Assembly (NCBI RefSeq): GCF_963677075.1
Contig: NZ_OY781873.1
Span: forward strand, 496,001-560,000
From: an uncultured Sphaerochaeta sp.
GTDB taxonomy: Bacteria > Spirochaetota > Spirochaetia > Sphaerochaetales > Sphaerochaetaceae
Reading direction: 5' to 3'
Length of the DNA: 64,000 nt
Positions 1 through 7,864 of this stretch are shown piece by piece; positions within the stretch are counted from its first letter, which is position 1, and every line of letters starts with the position of its first letter. The notes beneath the pieces are model-generated. The model was given only the letters and a program-made list of their open reading frames with translations. It did not search any database and had not been told where the DNA came from. The position numbers were made by a program, and so were the translations under genes.

Positions 1-554
1 AGGGATTGTATCCGCTGCAGCACTACGTCCTCAGGCAGGACCTCATGGTCCACTGTAGCAATACATCCTCTGCTGGTTTTTATCGTACGGGGGTGGTCGA
101 GCCTCGCACACCCTTCGACCAAATAGATTTTCTGCACTCCAAAGGAGTCTGCACTACGGAATATGGATCCAATATTATAAGGAGAGCGAAGGCGGTCGAG
201 CACCAGGATATGGGGAAGGATATGGCGAGCTGACACATCAAGCGCTCCCTGATCATCGGTAAGGTCCCAATCGGAGGGTTCACTTCCCAAGACACCAAGG
301 AGAAAATAGTGGATATCCTCGAGAAGGATTGCCAAATCTCTTCCTTGGACAAAGGGAACTCTTCTTATCAGCGAACGTAACTGCTTTCTTTGTTCCTCAT
401 CCAACACCTCAGCAAACTGCTGCTCTTCAGAGAGCGTGAGCAGTCCATACAGATACGAGGTGTCCATCTCCTGGGACAACTGATGAAACAGGCTTGCGCA
501 TTTTCTTACACAAGTCCGACTTTTCAGGCTTCTAAGCTTCTTCAGTGTGATCAT
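1..554 (-). CDS. SpoU/TrmH-family RNA 2'-O-ribose methyltransferase, 3' end cut by window
   Basis: Reading leftwards from an ATG at 554 an open frame continues to the window edge (about 184 residues seen). Around residues 127-160 it carries the SpoU motif 1 region, with NIGSIFRSADSFGV and then IYLVEGCARLDHPRTIKTSRG. Family members transfer a methyl group from SAM to a ribose 2'-OH in tRNA or rRNA. The first 120 residues are a lysine/arginine-rich helical extension that could be an RNA-binding part. The start overlaps the last 23 bases of rsmI and has AGGA five bases upstream, so it is probably the second gene of a two-gene RNA-methylation unit. The catalytic motifs 2 and 3 lie outside the window, so the substrate cannot be assigned. 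Confidence 0.85.
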   Translation of the reverse strand, partial: MITLKKLRSLKSRTCVRKCASLFHQLSQEMDTSYLYGLLTLSEEQQFAEVLDEEQRKQLRSLIRRVPFVQGRDLAILLEDIHYFLLGVLGSEPSDWDLTDDQGALDVSARHILPHILVLDRLRSPYNIGSIFRSADSFGVQKIYLVEGCARLDHPRTIKTSRGCIATVDHEVLPEDVVLQRIQS

Positions 555-1239
555 CACGTTCCTGTGCCTGGGAGGGCGCAACCAACAAGGCGAACTCTCC
601 CTTGATCGAAGGCTTTGCACCAAGTATTTCCATCACCTGGGAGGCAGTTCCCTGCAAGAACTCCTCAAACTTCTTGGTCATTTCCCTTCCCAATACAATC
701 TGACGTTCCCCATCCAGCTCAGCCAGCTCACCAAGGGTCTTGAGAATTCTAAAGGGCGACTCATAGATGATGAACGCCTCATCACGGCTGAGCAACTCCT
801 CCAGACGTTTCTTTCTTCGTCCCTTCTTTGGGCTGAGAAATCCTTCAAAGGTGAATGTTTTTCCTACATACCCAGCCACACTGACAAGAGCCGATTGTGC
901 AGAGACACCAGGAATAGGGACAACAGGAAAGCCAGCCTGGCGAACAGTACTGACCACACGCGCTCCCGGGTCACTGATACCCGGGGTGCCCGCATCACTG
1001 ACAAAGGCAACATCCTTACCTTCTGCCAATAAGCCTACGATGCCTTTTGCAGAGTTGGTCTCATTGTGTGCATGACAGGCAATCAGACGCTTGCTGATCC
1101 CCCAATGGGTCAACAGCTGCTGTGTATGCCGGGTGTCCTCACAGGCGATTATCTCAACGCCTTTAAGCGTCTCAACTGCCCTGTAGGTAATATCATCTAG
1201 GTTTCCAATGGGTGTTGCCACCATATACAAGGTACTCAT
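532..1239 (-). CDS. rsmI: 16S rRNA (cytidine1402-2'-O)-methyltransferase RsmI
   Basis: The 235-residue protein begins with MSTLYMVATPIGNLDDIT, contains ACEDTRHTQQLL and FVSDAGTPGISDPG, and then SPKKGRR and IIYESPFRI. All are hallmarks of the tetrapyrrole-methylase-fold enzyme that 2'-O-methylates C1402 of 16S rRNA with SAM. It is slightly shorter than the usual 270-290 residues because the C-terminal tail is short. No Shine-Dalgarno sequence precedes the ATG. Instead a promoter ends six bases before it (TAGACT, with TTGTAA 17 bases further up), so the mRNA is probably leaderless. The downstream SpoU gene overlaps its 3' end. Confidence 0.95.
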   Translation of the reverse strand: MSTLYMVATPIGNLDDITYRAVETLKGVEIIACEDTRHTQQLLTHWGISKRLIACHAHNETNSAKGIVGLLAEGKDVAFVSDAGTPGISDPGARVVSTVRQAGFPVVPIPGVSAQSALVSVAGYVGKTFTFEGFLSPKKGRRKKRLEELLSRDEAFIIYESPFRILKTLGELAELDGERQIVLGREMTKKFEEFLQGTASQVMEILGAKPSIKGEFALLVAPSQAQERDDHTEEA

Positions 1240-1245
1240 GGATGC

Positions 1246-1274
1246 AGTCTACACGCTCTTAGTACCCCTTACAA
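1246..1274 (-). promoter_or_regulatory. sigma-70 type promoter of rsmI, leaderless arrangement
   Basis: On the minus strand TTGTAA (1274-1269) and TAGACT (1251-1246) are separated by exactly 17 bases, and the rsmI ATG follows after six bases. The transcript would start at or next to the A of the ATG. Confidence 0.6.
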
Positions 1275-1385
1275 GCCAATGGGGATGGTAGTATTGGCCA
1301 TAGGAGTTGGCATAATTTACCAAACTTGGTGGCAATACAGTGAATATGCAATGATTTTCTATGGATAATTCCCATATTATCAAAG

Positions 1386-1403
1386 TTGGCACGCCTTATG
1401 CAT
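1386..1403 (+). promoter_or_regulatory. sigma-54 promoter of psp module 1
   Basis: TTGGCACGCCTTATGCAT has GG at 1388-1389 and GC at 1400-1401 with the obligatory ten bases between, matching the -24/-12 consensus TGGCACG-N4-TTGC closely. Transcription would start near 1412, about 50 bases before pspA. Upstream (1290-1380) there are TTGG/CCAA repeats, for example ACCAAACTTGGT, that could be an enhancer site, but I cannot assign one. Confidence 0.85.
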
Positions 1404-1462
1404 AGTAGTCTACGTACAAACAAACGCAAACAACAGCCACCTAGTGGCGAAAGGAGACAATG

Positions 1463-2143
1463 ATGCAGATGTTCAAGAGAATCGCCGATATCTTCAATTC
1501 CCACGTAAACAGTGCTTTGGATAAACTCGAAGACCCGGCAAAGATGATCAACCTGATGATCACAGAACTTGAGGAAACCCAGAGCAAGGCTCGTTCTTCA
1601 ATGGCAGCAAGAAAAGCTGAGCAGGTAAGTCTGGAGCGCGAGAAGGCAGAGTTGGAGAAGTCGCTTCTTCGTTGGGATGACCGTGCCAAACTGGCTATCA
1701 CCAATGGCAGGGAAGACCTCGCCCGTGAAGCCTTGATCGAAAAGAATAATGCAAAAGCAAGAATCAAGCGTATCGAAGAGCTTGAAACAAACCTGCAGAC
1801 CATTCTTGCCAGTCAGAGTAGCCAGCTCACCCAGATTGCTGACAAGCTCAAGGAAGTGAAAGACAAGCAACAGATCCTTGTCCAGAGAGCAAGAAGCGCA
1901 AAGGAAAAGAAGCAGGTTGCTGAAACCCTGAAGAGCAGCGACAGTACTGACTTGGCTCGCAAGTTCAGTGAACTGGAGAGCAAGATCGAGCGTATGGAAG
2001 CAGACGCAGAAATGGCCGGCTATCATGGTACCACCAGTGCTGCCGACGAGTTCAGCAGAATGGAAAGTGAAAATGAAATTGATGCAGAGATGGAACAGCT
2101 GAAGGCATCGATGAGCAAGAAGAAAGAGAAGGAGCAGAAGTAA
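1463..2143 (+). CDS. PspA/IM30-family protein (module 1)
   Basis: The 226-residue, almost fully alpha-helical and highly charged protein starts MQMFKRIADIFNSHVNSALDKLEDPAKM, which is the conserved amphipathic helix and DP-containing first segment of PspA/IM30. It has the helix 3-4 hinge region RAKLAITNGREDLAREAL. PspA proteins bind stressed inner membranes as ESCRT-III-like scaffolds and, in proteobacteria, also bind and inhibit PspF. ATG codons lie at 1460, 1463 and 1469; AAGGAG at 1451-1456 best fits 1463. The next gene overlaps the stop by one base (TAATG). A second, more canonical PspA is encoded at 3678. Confidence 0.9.
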   Translation: MQMFKRIADIFNSHVNSALDKLEDPAKMINLMITELEETQSKARSSMAARKAEQVSLEREKAELEKSLLRWDDRAKLAITNGREDLAREALIEKNNAKARIKRIEELETNLQTILASQSSQLTQIADKLKEVKDKQQILVQRARSAKEKKQVAETLKSSDSTDLARKFSELESKIERMEADAEMAGYHGTTSAADEFSRMESENEIDAEMEQLKASMSKKKEKEQK

Positions 2144-2337
2144 TGGACTACTACCACAGGACGCTCTACCGTGAGCGAAGAGGTATGATTCTTGGAGTTT
2201 TCCAGGGACTGGCAACGTGGTCAGGGCTTCCCGTACTCCTGTTGAGAATCGTTGGAATCATCCTACTTTTCTCTGTGGGGTTCATCCCGATGGTAATCGC
2301 CTACCTGGGCACAGCCCTCATCCTCCCCTCACGATAG
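2143..2337 (+). CDS. minimal PspC-domain membrane protein (module 1)
   Basis: This 64-residue protein is little more than one PspC domain: LYRERRGMILGVFQGLATWSGLP, then a hydrophobic hairpin (LLLRIVGIILLFSVGFIPMVIAYLGTALILPS). PspC domains sit in the inner membrane and link envelope stress to PspA. Translation is coupled to the upstream pspA through a TAATG overlap, so the two form a transcriptional and translational pair. It lacks the C-terminal coiled coil of the PspC in module 2. Confidence 0.85.
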   Translation: MDYYHRTLYRERRGMILGVFQGLATWSGLPVLLLRIVGIILLFSVGFIPMVIAYLGTALILPSR

Positions 2338-2370
2338 TTTTTTCATGACATAGATGGTATTTCTTCCTCA

Positions 2371-2422
2371 GGGCTGCTTTACAAGTCTGACTGAAAATCA
2401 GACAGAGAAGCAGCCCTCTTTT
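2371..2422 (+). terminator. Rho-independent terminator after psp module 1
   Basis: GGGCTGCTT at 2371 pairs with AAGCAGCCC ending at 2416, with an inner hairpin GTCTGA/TCAGAC, followed by CTCTTTT. It lies between the convergent pspC-like gene and pspF. Confidence 0.85.
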
Positions 2423-2460
2423 CATATACAGAGTGTATGAAAAGACCATCAAATGGTGTA

Positions 2461-3465
2461 TTACAGCAGATCCTGATATTTCCTGTACAATCCCCTGAGC
2501 TGGTCGTAGGTAAGGCCAAGGAGCTTGGCTGCCTCCCTCTGGTTCCCCCCTGCCTGCTTCAAGGCCTCGGCAAGGTAAGAGACATCGAGATCAATACGAG
2601 CTTGTCCAAACTGCGACAAGTCCAGTTGTTTCTGCTTTTCAGTGACAACGCCTTCCTCTCTCTCCATCTCTCTTTGGGTGAAAGGGTTATCAAATGGATT
2701 GAAATCGAGGTGTTCAATTTCTGGAGTATCGCTGCGGTAGACAGCCCTCTCAATCACATTCTTCAATTCACGCACATTACCAGGCCAGGGATAGGATTGC
2801 AGGGAAGCTTCCACTTCCTCTGAGAAAACCGGCATCTCGCTCCTGCCACACTCAAGAGCCATTTTTGAGGCAAAATATGAGGCAAGCAACAGGATATCCT
2901 CTCCACGCTCACGAAGCGGAGGAAGAAACAACACTTCAAAAGAGAGTCGGTCCAGAAGGTCTTCCTTAAACTTTCCTTCATTGCAGAGCGTGGGAAGGTC
3001 TGCATTGGTAGCACCGATGATCTTCACATTCACCTCATGGGTGACAGAGGATCCGACCCGTTCATAGGTCCCATATTCCACTACACGAAGGATCTTCTCT
3101 TGTACCTCCAGAGGGATGAGCCCGATCTCATCCAAGAAAAGCGTACCTCCCTCAGCCTCTTCAAATCGCCCCTTGCGGGTCTTCTGGGCTCCGGTGAACG
3201 CTCCCTGCTCATAACCGAAAAGTTCGGTCTCGATCAAGGAAGGTGGAAGAGCAGCACAGTTGACGGTTACCAAGCTCTGCTGCCATCGAGGAGAGAGAAA
3301 GTGCAATCTTCTTGCTGCAATCTCCTTGCCGCTGCCACGCTCCCCTACCAGAAGGACAGAACGATTCACGGTAGCTGCACGGCTCAGCTTGCTCTGGAAA
3401 TCCAGAAAAACTTCGCTCTCTCCTAGTGGTTGCTGGTTGTATCCTCCGCCCTGTGGGGAATCCAT
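2461..3465 (-). CDS. pspF: PspF-type sigma-54 enhancer-binding protein
   Basis: The 334-residue protein has no receiver or sensor domain. The AAA+ module starts at once, with Walker A GERGSGKE (41-48), the sigma-54 contact loop GAFTGA (88-93), Walker B GGTLFLDE (106-113) and the R-finger region, then a C-terminal Fis-type helix-turn-helix ([18 protein letters not shown]). This layout and length match PspF, which is controlled by PspA rather than by phosphorylation. The start at 3465 (MDSPQ) has AGAGGAG seven bases upstream; an ATG-less extension reaches 3543 but has no ribosome site. The gene is divergent from psp module 2 and convergent with module 1, both of which have sigma-54 promoters. 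Confidence 0.9.
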   Translation of the reverse strand: MDSPQGGGYNQQPLGESEVFLDFQSKLSRAATVNRSVLLVGERGSGKEIAARRLHFLSPRWQQSLVTVNCAALPPSLIETELFGYEQGAFTGAQKTRKGRFEEAEGGTLFLDEIGLIPLEVQEKILRVVEYGTYERVGSSVTHEVNVKIIGATNADLPTLCNEGKFKEDLLDRLSFEVLFLPPLRERGEDILLLASYFASKMALECGRSEMPVFSEEVEASLQSYPWPGNVRELKNVIERAVYRSDTPEIEHLDFNPFDNPFTQREMEREEGVVTEKQKQLDLSQFGQARIDLDVSYLAEALKQAGGNQREAAKLLGLTYDQLRGLYRKYQDLL

Positions 3466-3611
3466 TCGGTGCTCCTCTGTTGGTAAATTTTGCCATCCTT
3501 GGTATGATTTGCCAGAAACAGGGTAGCACAGCTCAGCAGACAAGAAAAGCCGTGTAGCTCCAATCCTTGCTAAAATGGTGATTTATCAAATTTTTCATAG
3601 ATATATTGGAG

Positions 3612-3629
3612 TTGGCACGAATAGTGCAA
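3612..3629 (+). promoter_or_regulatory. sigma-54 promoter of psp module 2
   Basis: TTGGCACGAATAGTGCAA has GG at 3614-3615 and GC at 3626-3627, ten bases apart. The start point would be near 3638, 40 bases before pspA2. It faces away from pspF, whose start is 150 bases to the left. Confidence 0.85.
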
Positions 3630-3677
3630 CTAGACTTATAGAAACAGAGATGGTACTACTACCTAAGGAGAGATATT

Positions 3678-4331
3678 ATGGGAGTTTTTTCAAGATTCTT
3701 GGATATTGTAAATGCAAATATCAACTCACTGCTCGATAAGGCAGAAGATCCCGAAAAGATGATCAAGTTGATGATGCAGGAGATGGAAGATACCCTGATT
3801 GAACTCAAGAGTTCCTGCGCCGCAAAAATGGCCAGCAGGGCAAAGACCGACCGTACCTATAAAGAAGCGCTCAATGCAGTAGAACGCTGGCAGAGCCGAG
3901 CAGAACTGGCTATCAGCAAGGGACGCGAAGATTTGGCACGGGAGGCACTACTTGAGAAGAAGCAGGCAAAAGCAACACTTGATCGCCTCAAAGAGGAACT
4001 TGCCACCTATGATGAGGTAATCAAAACCGCAAAGAGTGAAATCAACCAGATTGAGGATAAGCTATCCACCGTGAAGCAGAAGTACCAGATGATGGTTGAG
4101 AGGGCGAAACGGGCCAGAGAAGAACAAGCTGCCCAGGAAACCCTGAGACGTGCAAGCGAGGGAAACACACTCCACCGCTTCAATGATATGGAAGAGAAGA
4201 TAGACCGTATGCAGGCTGACAATGACCTGAACCGCAGTGGCTCTACCTTGGACGAGAAATTCCGAGACCTCGAGGAGATGGAGGACATCGATGCTGAGAT
4301 CGAGGAATTGCGCAAACGCGCCGGCTTGTGA
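3678..4331 (+). CDS. pspA: PspA/IM30-family phage shock protein A (module 2)
   Basis: The 217-residue protein starts MGVFSRFLDIVNANINSLLD, the canonical PspA N-terminal amphipathic helix, followed by KAEDPEKMIKLMMQEMEDTL and long coiled-coil helices. AAGGAG lies seven bases upstream of the ATG. Of the two PspA copies this one is closer to classical PspA in sequence and in operon content (PspB-like, PspC, DUF4097 follow). It is expected to bind the inner face of the membrane and to restrain PspF, though which copy does so cannot be told from sequence. Confidence 0.93.
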   Translation: MGVFSRFLDIVNANINSLLDKAEDPEKMIKLMMQEMEDTLIELKSSCAAKMASRAKTDRTYKEALNAVERWQSRAELAISKGREDLAREALLEKKQAKATLDRLKEELATYDEVIKTAKSEINQIEDKLSTVKQKYQMMVERAKRAREEQAAQETLRRASEGNTLHRFNDMEEKIDRMQADNDLNRSGSTLDEKFRDLEEMEDIDAEIEELRKRAGL

Positions 4332-4346
4332 GTGGAGGGGTAAGGC

Positions 4347-4682
4347 ATGGAAGCAATCTGGATCTTAACAGTTATATTTACCTTCATTATCGTCGTATCC
4401 ACCCTTGATCATCGCTACAGTCTGAGAAAGAAAAAAATAGATGCAGCCCTTCGGATGCGAGAAATGGAGATGGGGTACCCACCAGGGACCTATAGCGACA
4501 CAAAGTACAAAAAGCGAAAGAAGGGGACTGCCTCTGAAGCCAGCTTCACCGAATGGCGACAGGGAACCAATAGGGCGGAACTAAGAAAAGGAATTGATGA
4601 GCTGCAGGAGCGGCTTGCTAACCTTGAGACGATTACAAAGAGCCGGAAAAACTCATCTGAAGGCTTTGAAGATAAGGAATGA
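4347..4682 (+). CDS. small membrane-anchored coiled-coil protein, PspB-like position
   Basis: This 111-residue protein has one N-terminal membrane helix (residues 4-20, IWILTVIFTFIIVVSTL), then a basic stretch and a C-terminal helix with coiled-coil character (RAELRKGIDELQERLANLETI). Size, topology and place between pspA and pspC resemble PspB. Direct similarity to PspB is limited to the LRMREMEMGYPPGTY region, so the name is not given. Its stop overlaps the next frame by a few bases. Confidence 0.65.
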   Translation: MEAIWILTVIFTFIIVVSTLDHRYSLRKKKIDAALRMREMEMGYPPGTYSDTKYKKRKKGTASEASFTEWRQGTNRAELRKGIDELQERLANLETITKSRKNSSEGFEDKE

Positions 4683-4696
4683 AAGGAATGACTACT

Positions 4697-5050
4697 ATGG
4701 CTACCAAACGATTGTACAGATCCCCTCGGGGAAAAATTTTCGGGGTTTGCACCGGCCTTGCCGAGTGGAGGGACCTTCCCGCTGACCCGGTCCGCCTGAT
4801 TGTATTTCTTGTGGTACTCGCAACAGGCATCTTTCCAGGAGCACTCATCTACCTGCTTGCTGCGCTCATAATACCAATGAATCCTGAAGGCTCTTATGAC
4901 TCGACCATCTATACAAACAATGCACCAGATTCGAGTGAAGAGGAACTGAAGGCTGAGTATGAACGTCTCAAGCGCAAAGTGGAAAAAATGGAGAGTGAGA
5001 TGTTCAACAAGGAACGTGACTGGGACGACCGATTCCACCAAGGAAACTGA
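4697..5050 (+). CDS. pspC: PspC-domain protein with C-terminal coiled coil
   Basis: Residues 1-60 are a PspC domain (ATKRLYRSPRGKIFGVCTGLAEWRDLP, then two membrane segments ending AALIIPMNP). Residues 75-110 are charged and heptad-like (EEELKAEYERLKRKVEKMESEMF). In other bacteria PspC senses envelope stress and recruits PspA. In-frame ATGs also occur at 4679 and 4688; 4697 fits the AAAGGA at 4682-4687 and the family N-terminus. Two bases separate it from the DUF4097 gene. Confidence 0.85.
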   Translation: MATKRLYRSPRGKIFGVCTGLAEWRDLPADPVRLIVFLVVLATGIFPGALIYLLAALIIPMNPEGSYDSTIYTNNAPDSSEEELKAEYERLKRKVEKMESEMFNKERDWDDRFHQGN

Positions 5051-5051
5051 T

Positions 5052-5927
5052 ATGTTGAAGGATACCAACGCCAATAAAATCTTCCTGATCATCCTGGTGC
5101 TCATACTCGCTCTCTCCTTCTCTCTCTACAAGGGATGGGAGAAGCGGGGTATCGAGCAGCGCAGGGACCAGCAGATAGACTTCCAGGAGGGAGACTCCCT
5201 TGAGGTATCAACCATCAGCAATGATATTATCATTGAGGTTGATGATGGAGTGAGGCAAGCCAGTATTTCTCTTGGCAAGCATGACAATGAAGAGCTCAAG
5301 GTTTCAAAACGAGGTTCCCTGGTAACTGTTTCAGTCACCCCGATCAAACGTTGGTTCATCCGTTTCTTCTCCTACAATCCTTCTCCCTTGATGATCACAC
5401 TCCCCAGTGAGGAACTGGGACGATTGGAAGTCACTTCCACCAGTGGGAACATCACCTTGATGCACCCCATGAAAACCAACTCGACGAAGGTTTCTGGCGT
5501 AAGTGGCGAGGTTGACTTTCTCACTCTCTGGGCATCTGACAATCTGGAGTTGCGTACCATCAGTGGAGACATCTCTGGAAAAGAAGCCTCCTCTGATGGA
5601 GATGTAACGCTCTCATCAACGAGCGGTACGGTAGAGGTCCAACAGATTTCTGCAGCCAAGACCACCCTCAAGACAGTGAGTTCCAGGATAGAGGGGGAAG
5701 TTCGCCTTCCTGAAGGGAGCTCTGTTGAGGCCAAGACTACCAGCGGAGCAATTGAATTGAATCTTCGATCAAGTGAGAACCTCAAGGTAACAGCATCAAC
5801 GGTCAGTGGTTCAATCGAGTTCAACGATGAACGACAAACCGGGAATGAGGCCAGCTTACAGACAGGAGAGGCAAGCAACCTAGTAAGACTTTCATCGGTA
5901 AGCGGGGAAATCGATTTGTTATACTAA
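5052..5927 (+). CDS. DUF4097-type beta-repeat protein with N-terminal membrane anchor
   Basis: The 291-residue protein has one membrane helix near residues 9-28 (KIFLIILVLILALSFSLY) followed by a repetitive beta region. Short units of the type T-S-G-x-I/V (TSTSGNITL, VSGVSGEVDF, TISGDISG, STSGTVEV, TTSGAIEL, TVSGSIEF, SVSGEIDL) recur about every 20-25 residues, as in the DUF4097 solenoid. Such proteins are often encoded with PspC and with LiaF-type envelope-stress systems. The start is ATG 5052, directly after the pspC stop. It is the last gene of psp module 2, ended by the terminator at 5948. Its role is unknown; an extracytoplasmic sensing or scaffold part is an inference from context. Confidence 0.8.
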   Translation: MLKDTNANKIFLIILVLILALSFSLYKGWEKRGIEQRRDQQIDFQEGDSLEVSTISNDIIIEVDDGVRQASISLGKHDNEELKVSKRGSLVTVSVTPIKRWFIRFFSYNPSPLMITLPSEELGRLEVTSTSGNITLMHPMKTNSTKVSGVSGEVDFLTLWASDNLELRTISGDISGKEASSDGDVTLSSTSGTVEVQQISAAKTTLKTVSSRIEGEVRLPEGSSVEAKTTSGAIELNLRSSENLKVTASTVSGSIEFNDERQTGNEASLQTGEASNLVRLSSVSGEIDLLY

Positions 5928-5947
5928 TTTTTCCATTATAAATACAC

Positions 5948-5984
5948 ATAGGCAGAGTGCAAAAAGCTCTGCCTATTTTTTTTT
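5948..5984 (+). terminator. Rho-independent terminator after psp module 2
   Basis: ATAGGCAGAG pairs with CTCTGCCTAT around a nine-base loop and runs into nine T residues. Confidence 0.95.
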
Positions 5985-6083
5985 GCATTCCTTGCTATAT
6001 ACATGCATTTTCTTATTTTCATACCTTGCTTACTTGCTATTCTCCCGAATCTATAGGTAGCATACTGCTATCAAGGAGGCACG

Positions 6084-7346
6084 ATGGAACGAAGTGAACG
6101 CATCCTCTATGCTCTACTCATTGTACTTATCTGCTCCCTCATGCTCGTAGCCATGATACTTGAGGGTCCGCTCACTGTCTTACAGAATACCCTACGACTG
6201 CAGACTCATGCAGCTCGCCTGATCAGCGACTTTACGTTGCATGGTGTGGGAACAGCTATGTTCAATGCAGCCACGGTAGGATTGTTGGCATTGGTCCTCA
6301 TCTTCTATGCATCAGTCAGTCTTTCTGGGCCAACCATTTCAGCAATTCTGACCATGATGGGGTTCTCCTTCTTCGGCAATACATTGCTCAACAGCATCCC
6401 ACTCATCCTTGGAGTCTGGTTGGCAAGCAAGCTTGCACGCAAGACCTTCGGTTCATACAGCTTGATTGCCCTTTTCGGCACAGCGCTTGGCCCCTTGGTG
6501 ACCTTTCTGATGTTCTCAACCGACTTGCCCTTGCCTCTCTCCATTCCACTGGGGATTGTAGCAGGCCTTGCCGCCGGCTTTATCCTCCCTGCTGTGGCAG
6601 GATCCATGTTGCAGCTTCATCAAGGCTATAATCTGTACAACGTAGGTTTCAGTTGTGGGTTCATCGGTCTGTTTGCATCCAACCTACTCATTGCAGCGGG
6701 GAAAATGGAACCATTGTCCATTACCTGGAGTGAGGAGTTCTCACTCCCTCTCTTTCTGGTAATACCCGTATTCTCCCTATTATTGATAGTGACCGCCTTC
6801 TTCATTGAAAAACCAAAGCAGGGTTTTCAAGGGTTGTTGGAAGTGCAAAAGCTCTCTGGGCGTCTCCCCTATGACTTTTTTGACACCGGATACACCTCTG
6901 GAACGCTCTTGAATATTGGGCTGCTTGGTCTGGTCTTCTGGGCATATCTGATTCTCATTGGAGCACCTATCAATGGGCCAACCATCGGGGCCTTGTTTAC
7001 CATCATAGCCTTCGGGGGTTTCGGAAAAACCTTAAAAAACACCTTTCCTGTAGTGTTGGGCGTTATTCTCTCTACACTTCTGTTTGACAAGTCTCTGGTT
7101 GCTCCAGGCCCCCTCTTGGCAACCCTCTTCGCCACCACCTTGGCTCCAATAGCTGGTCAGTTCGGATTTATAGCAGGTCTGTTAGCTGGATTCCTGCATC
7201 TGGTGATGGTAGAAGTAACCGCCTCCTGGCATGGAGGACTTGATCTGTATAACAATGGCTTTGCCGGTGGGCTGACGGCAAGCTTGTTTGTTGCAATCTT
7301 ACAGTGGTACAAAACCAACCGCCCCGAGGAGGATTTCATACAATGA
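6084..7346 (+). CDS. DUF1576-family polytopic membrane protein
   Basis: This 420-residue hydrophobic protein has about ten to twelve membrane segments and matches DUF1576 by length and motifs. It is an internal duplication: SGPTISAILTMMGFSFFG near residue 82 recurs as NGPTIGALFTIIAFGGFG near 300, and YNLYNVGFSCGF near 182 recurs as LDLYNNGFAGGL near 393. Such two-fold symmetry is typical of transporters, but no substrate is known for the family. AAGGAGG precedes the ATG. The next gene overlaps its stop by four bases, so the two are co-expressed. Confidence 0.8.
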   Translation: MERSERILYALLIVLICSLMLVAMILEGPLTVLQNTLRLQTHAARLISDFTLHGVGTAMFNAATVGLLALVLIFYASVSLSGPTISAILTMMGFSFFGNTLLNSIPLILGVWLASKLARKTFGSYSLIALFGTALGPLVTFLMFSTDLPLPLSIPLGIVAGLAAGFILPAVAGSMLQLHQGYNLYNVGFSCGFIGLFASNLLIAAGKMEPLSITWSEEFSLPLFLVIPVFSLLLIVTAFFIEKPKQGFQGLLEVQKLSGRLPYDFFDTGYTSGTLLNIGLLGLVFWAYLILIGAPINGPTIGALFTIIAFGGFGKTLKNTFPVVLGVILSTLLFDKSLVAPGPLLATLFATTLAPIAGQFGFIAGLLAGFLHLVMVEVTASWHGGLDLYNNGFAGGLTASLFVAILQWYKTNRPEEDFIQ

Positions 7347-7723
7347 AACGCAAGGAACTACTAGGACGATTGATTGGGGAGGTTACGAACTTCCTCTTGG
7401 ACGGTAATCCGCTTCGCTTGGTGGTCTCTCTCCACCAGGAAGAGGATGGAGCTCATCTGACCTTCTTTGATGATAAAAAACGGAGTGAAGCAGAGCTTAA
7501 AAACATCAACAAGGCCCTGCACCCAAAACAAGAGCGGCCTGAGCTTGCCGAATACTATGGATTGATGGCAGGACACGATGTGACCTGGGACTCCCGGCTG
7601 AAGCTCATTGGATGGCAGATCAAACATGCAGATGTTGACAATTCCGATAGCGGGCTGAGGATTGATCTCTGGCTTGGAAGTGATGCATTCAATCCAGAAA
7701 AATTTAGTATCGGGAAGAAATAA
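7343..7723 (+). CDS. conserved small soluble protein paired with DUF1576
   Basis: The 126-residue protein starts at ATG 7343, overlapping the TGA of the DUF1576 gene (ATGA), with GAGGAGG just upstream. No signal peptide or membrane segment is seen. The sequence (LVVSLHQEEDGAHLTFFDDKKRSEAEL, and a C-terminal DSGLRIDLWLGSDAF) looks like a small alpha/beta domain that I do not recognise. Translational coupling suggests that it works with the membrane protein, for example as a cytoplasmic partner; that is inference only. Confidence 0.7.
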   Translation: MKRKELLGRLIGEVTNFLLDGNPLRLVVSLHQEEDGAHLTFFDDKKRSEAELKNINKALHPKQERPELAEYYGLMAGHDVTWDSRLKLIGWQIKHADVDNSDSGLRIDLWLGSDAFNPEKFSIGKK

Positions 7724-7749
7724 CAACAATATTACAACATATGTTCTAT

Positions 7750-7825
7750 AATGTGTTGCATATTCAATATTCTATCAGATTTTTGTTGCATAAACATACA
7801 GATACTGTTGCATAAATTTTCAGTA
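7750..7825 (+). promoter_or_regulatory. carAB upstream region with three TTGCATA repeats, possible ArgR boxes
   Basis: GTTGCATA occurs at 7755, 7785 and 7807. The last (TTGCATAAATTTTCAG) matches the ArgR half-site pattern TGAATWWWWATTCA in most positions. The copies are 30 and 22 bases apart, roughly three and two helical turns, as for cooperatively bound operators. A -10-like TATTAT lies at 7831. The assignment to ArgR is inference from the carAB context. Confidence 0.4.
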
Positions 7826-7864
7826 TCCGGTATTATCCCTACAATTTGAACTGATGGAGAACCT

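Noticed and set aside
1290-1320. TTGGCATAATTTACC as a further sigma-54 promoter
   Set aside because: GG is not followed by GC at the ten-base distance, and the true match is 85 bases downstream.
4959-5051. Longer start of the DUF4097 gene inside pspC
   Set aside because: The first 31 codons read pspC DNA out of frame; the membrane anchor starts properly at ATG 5052.
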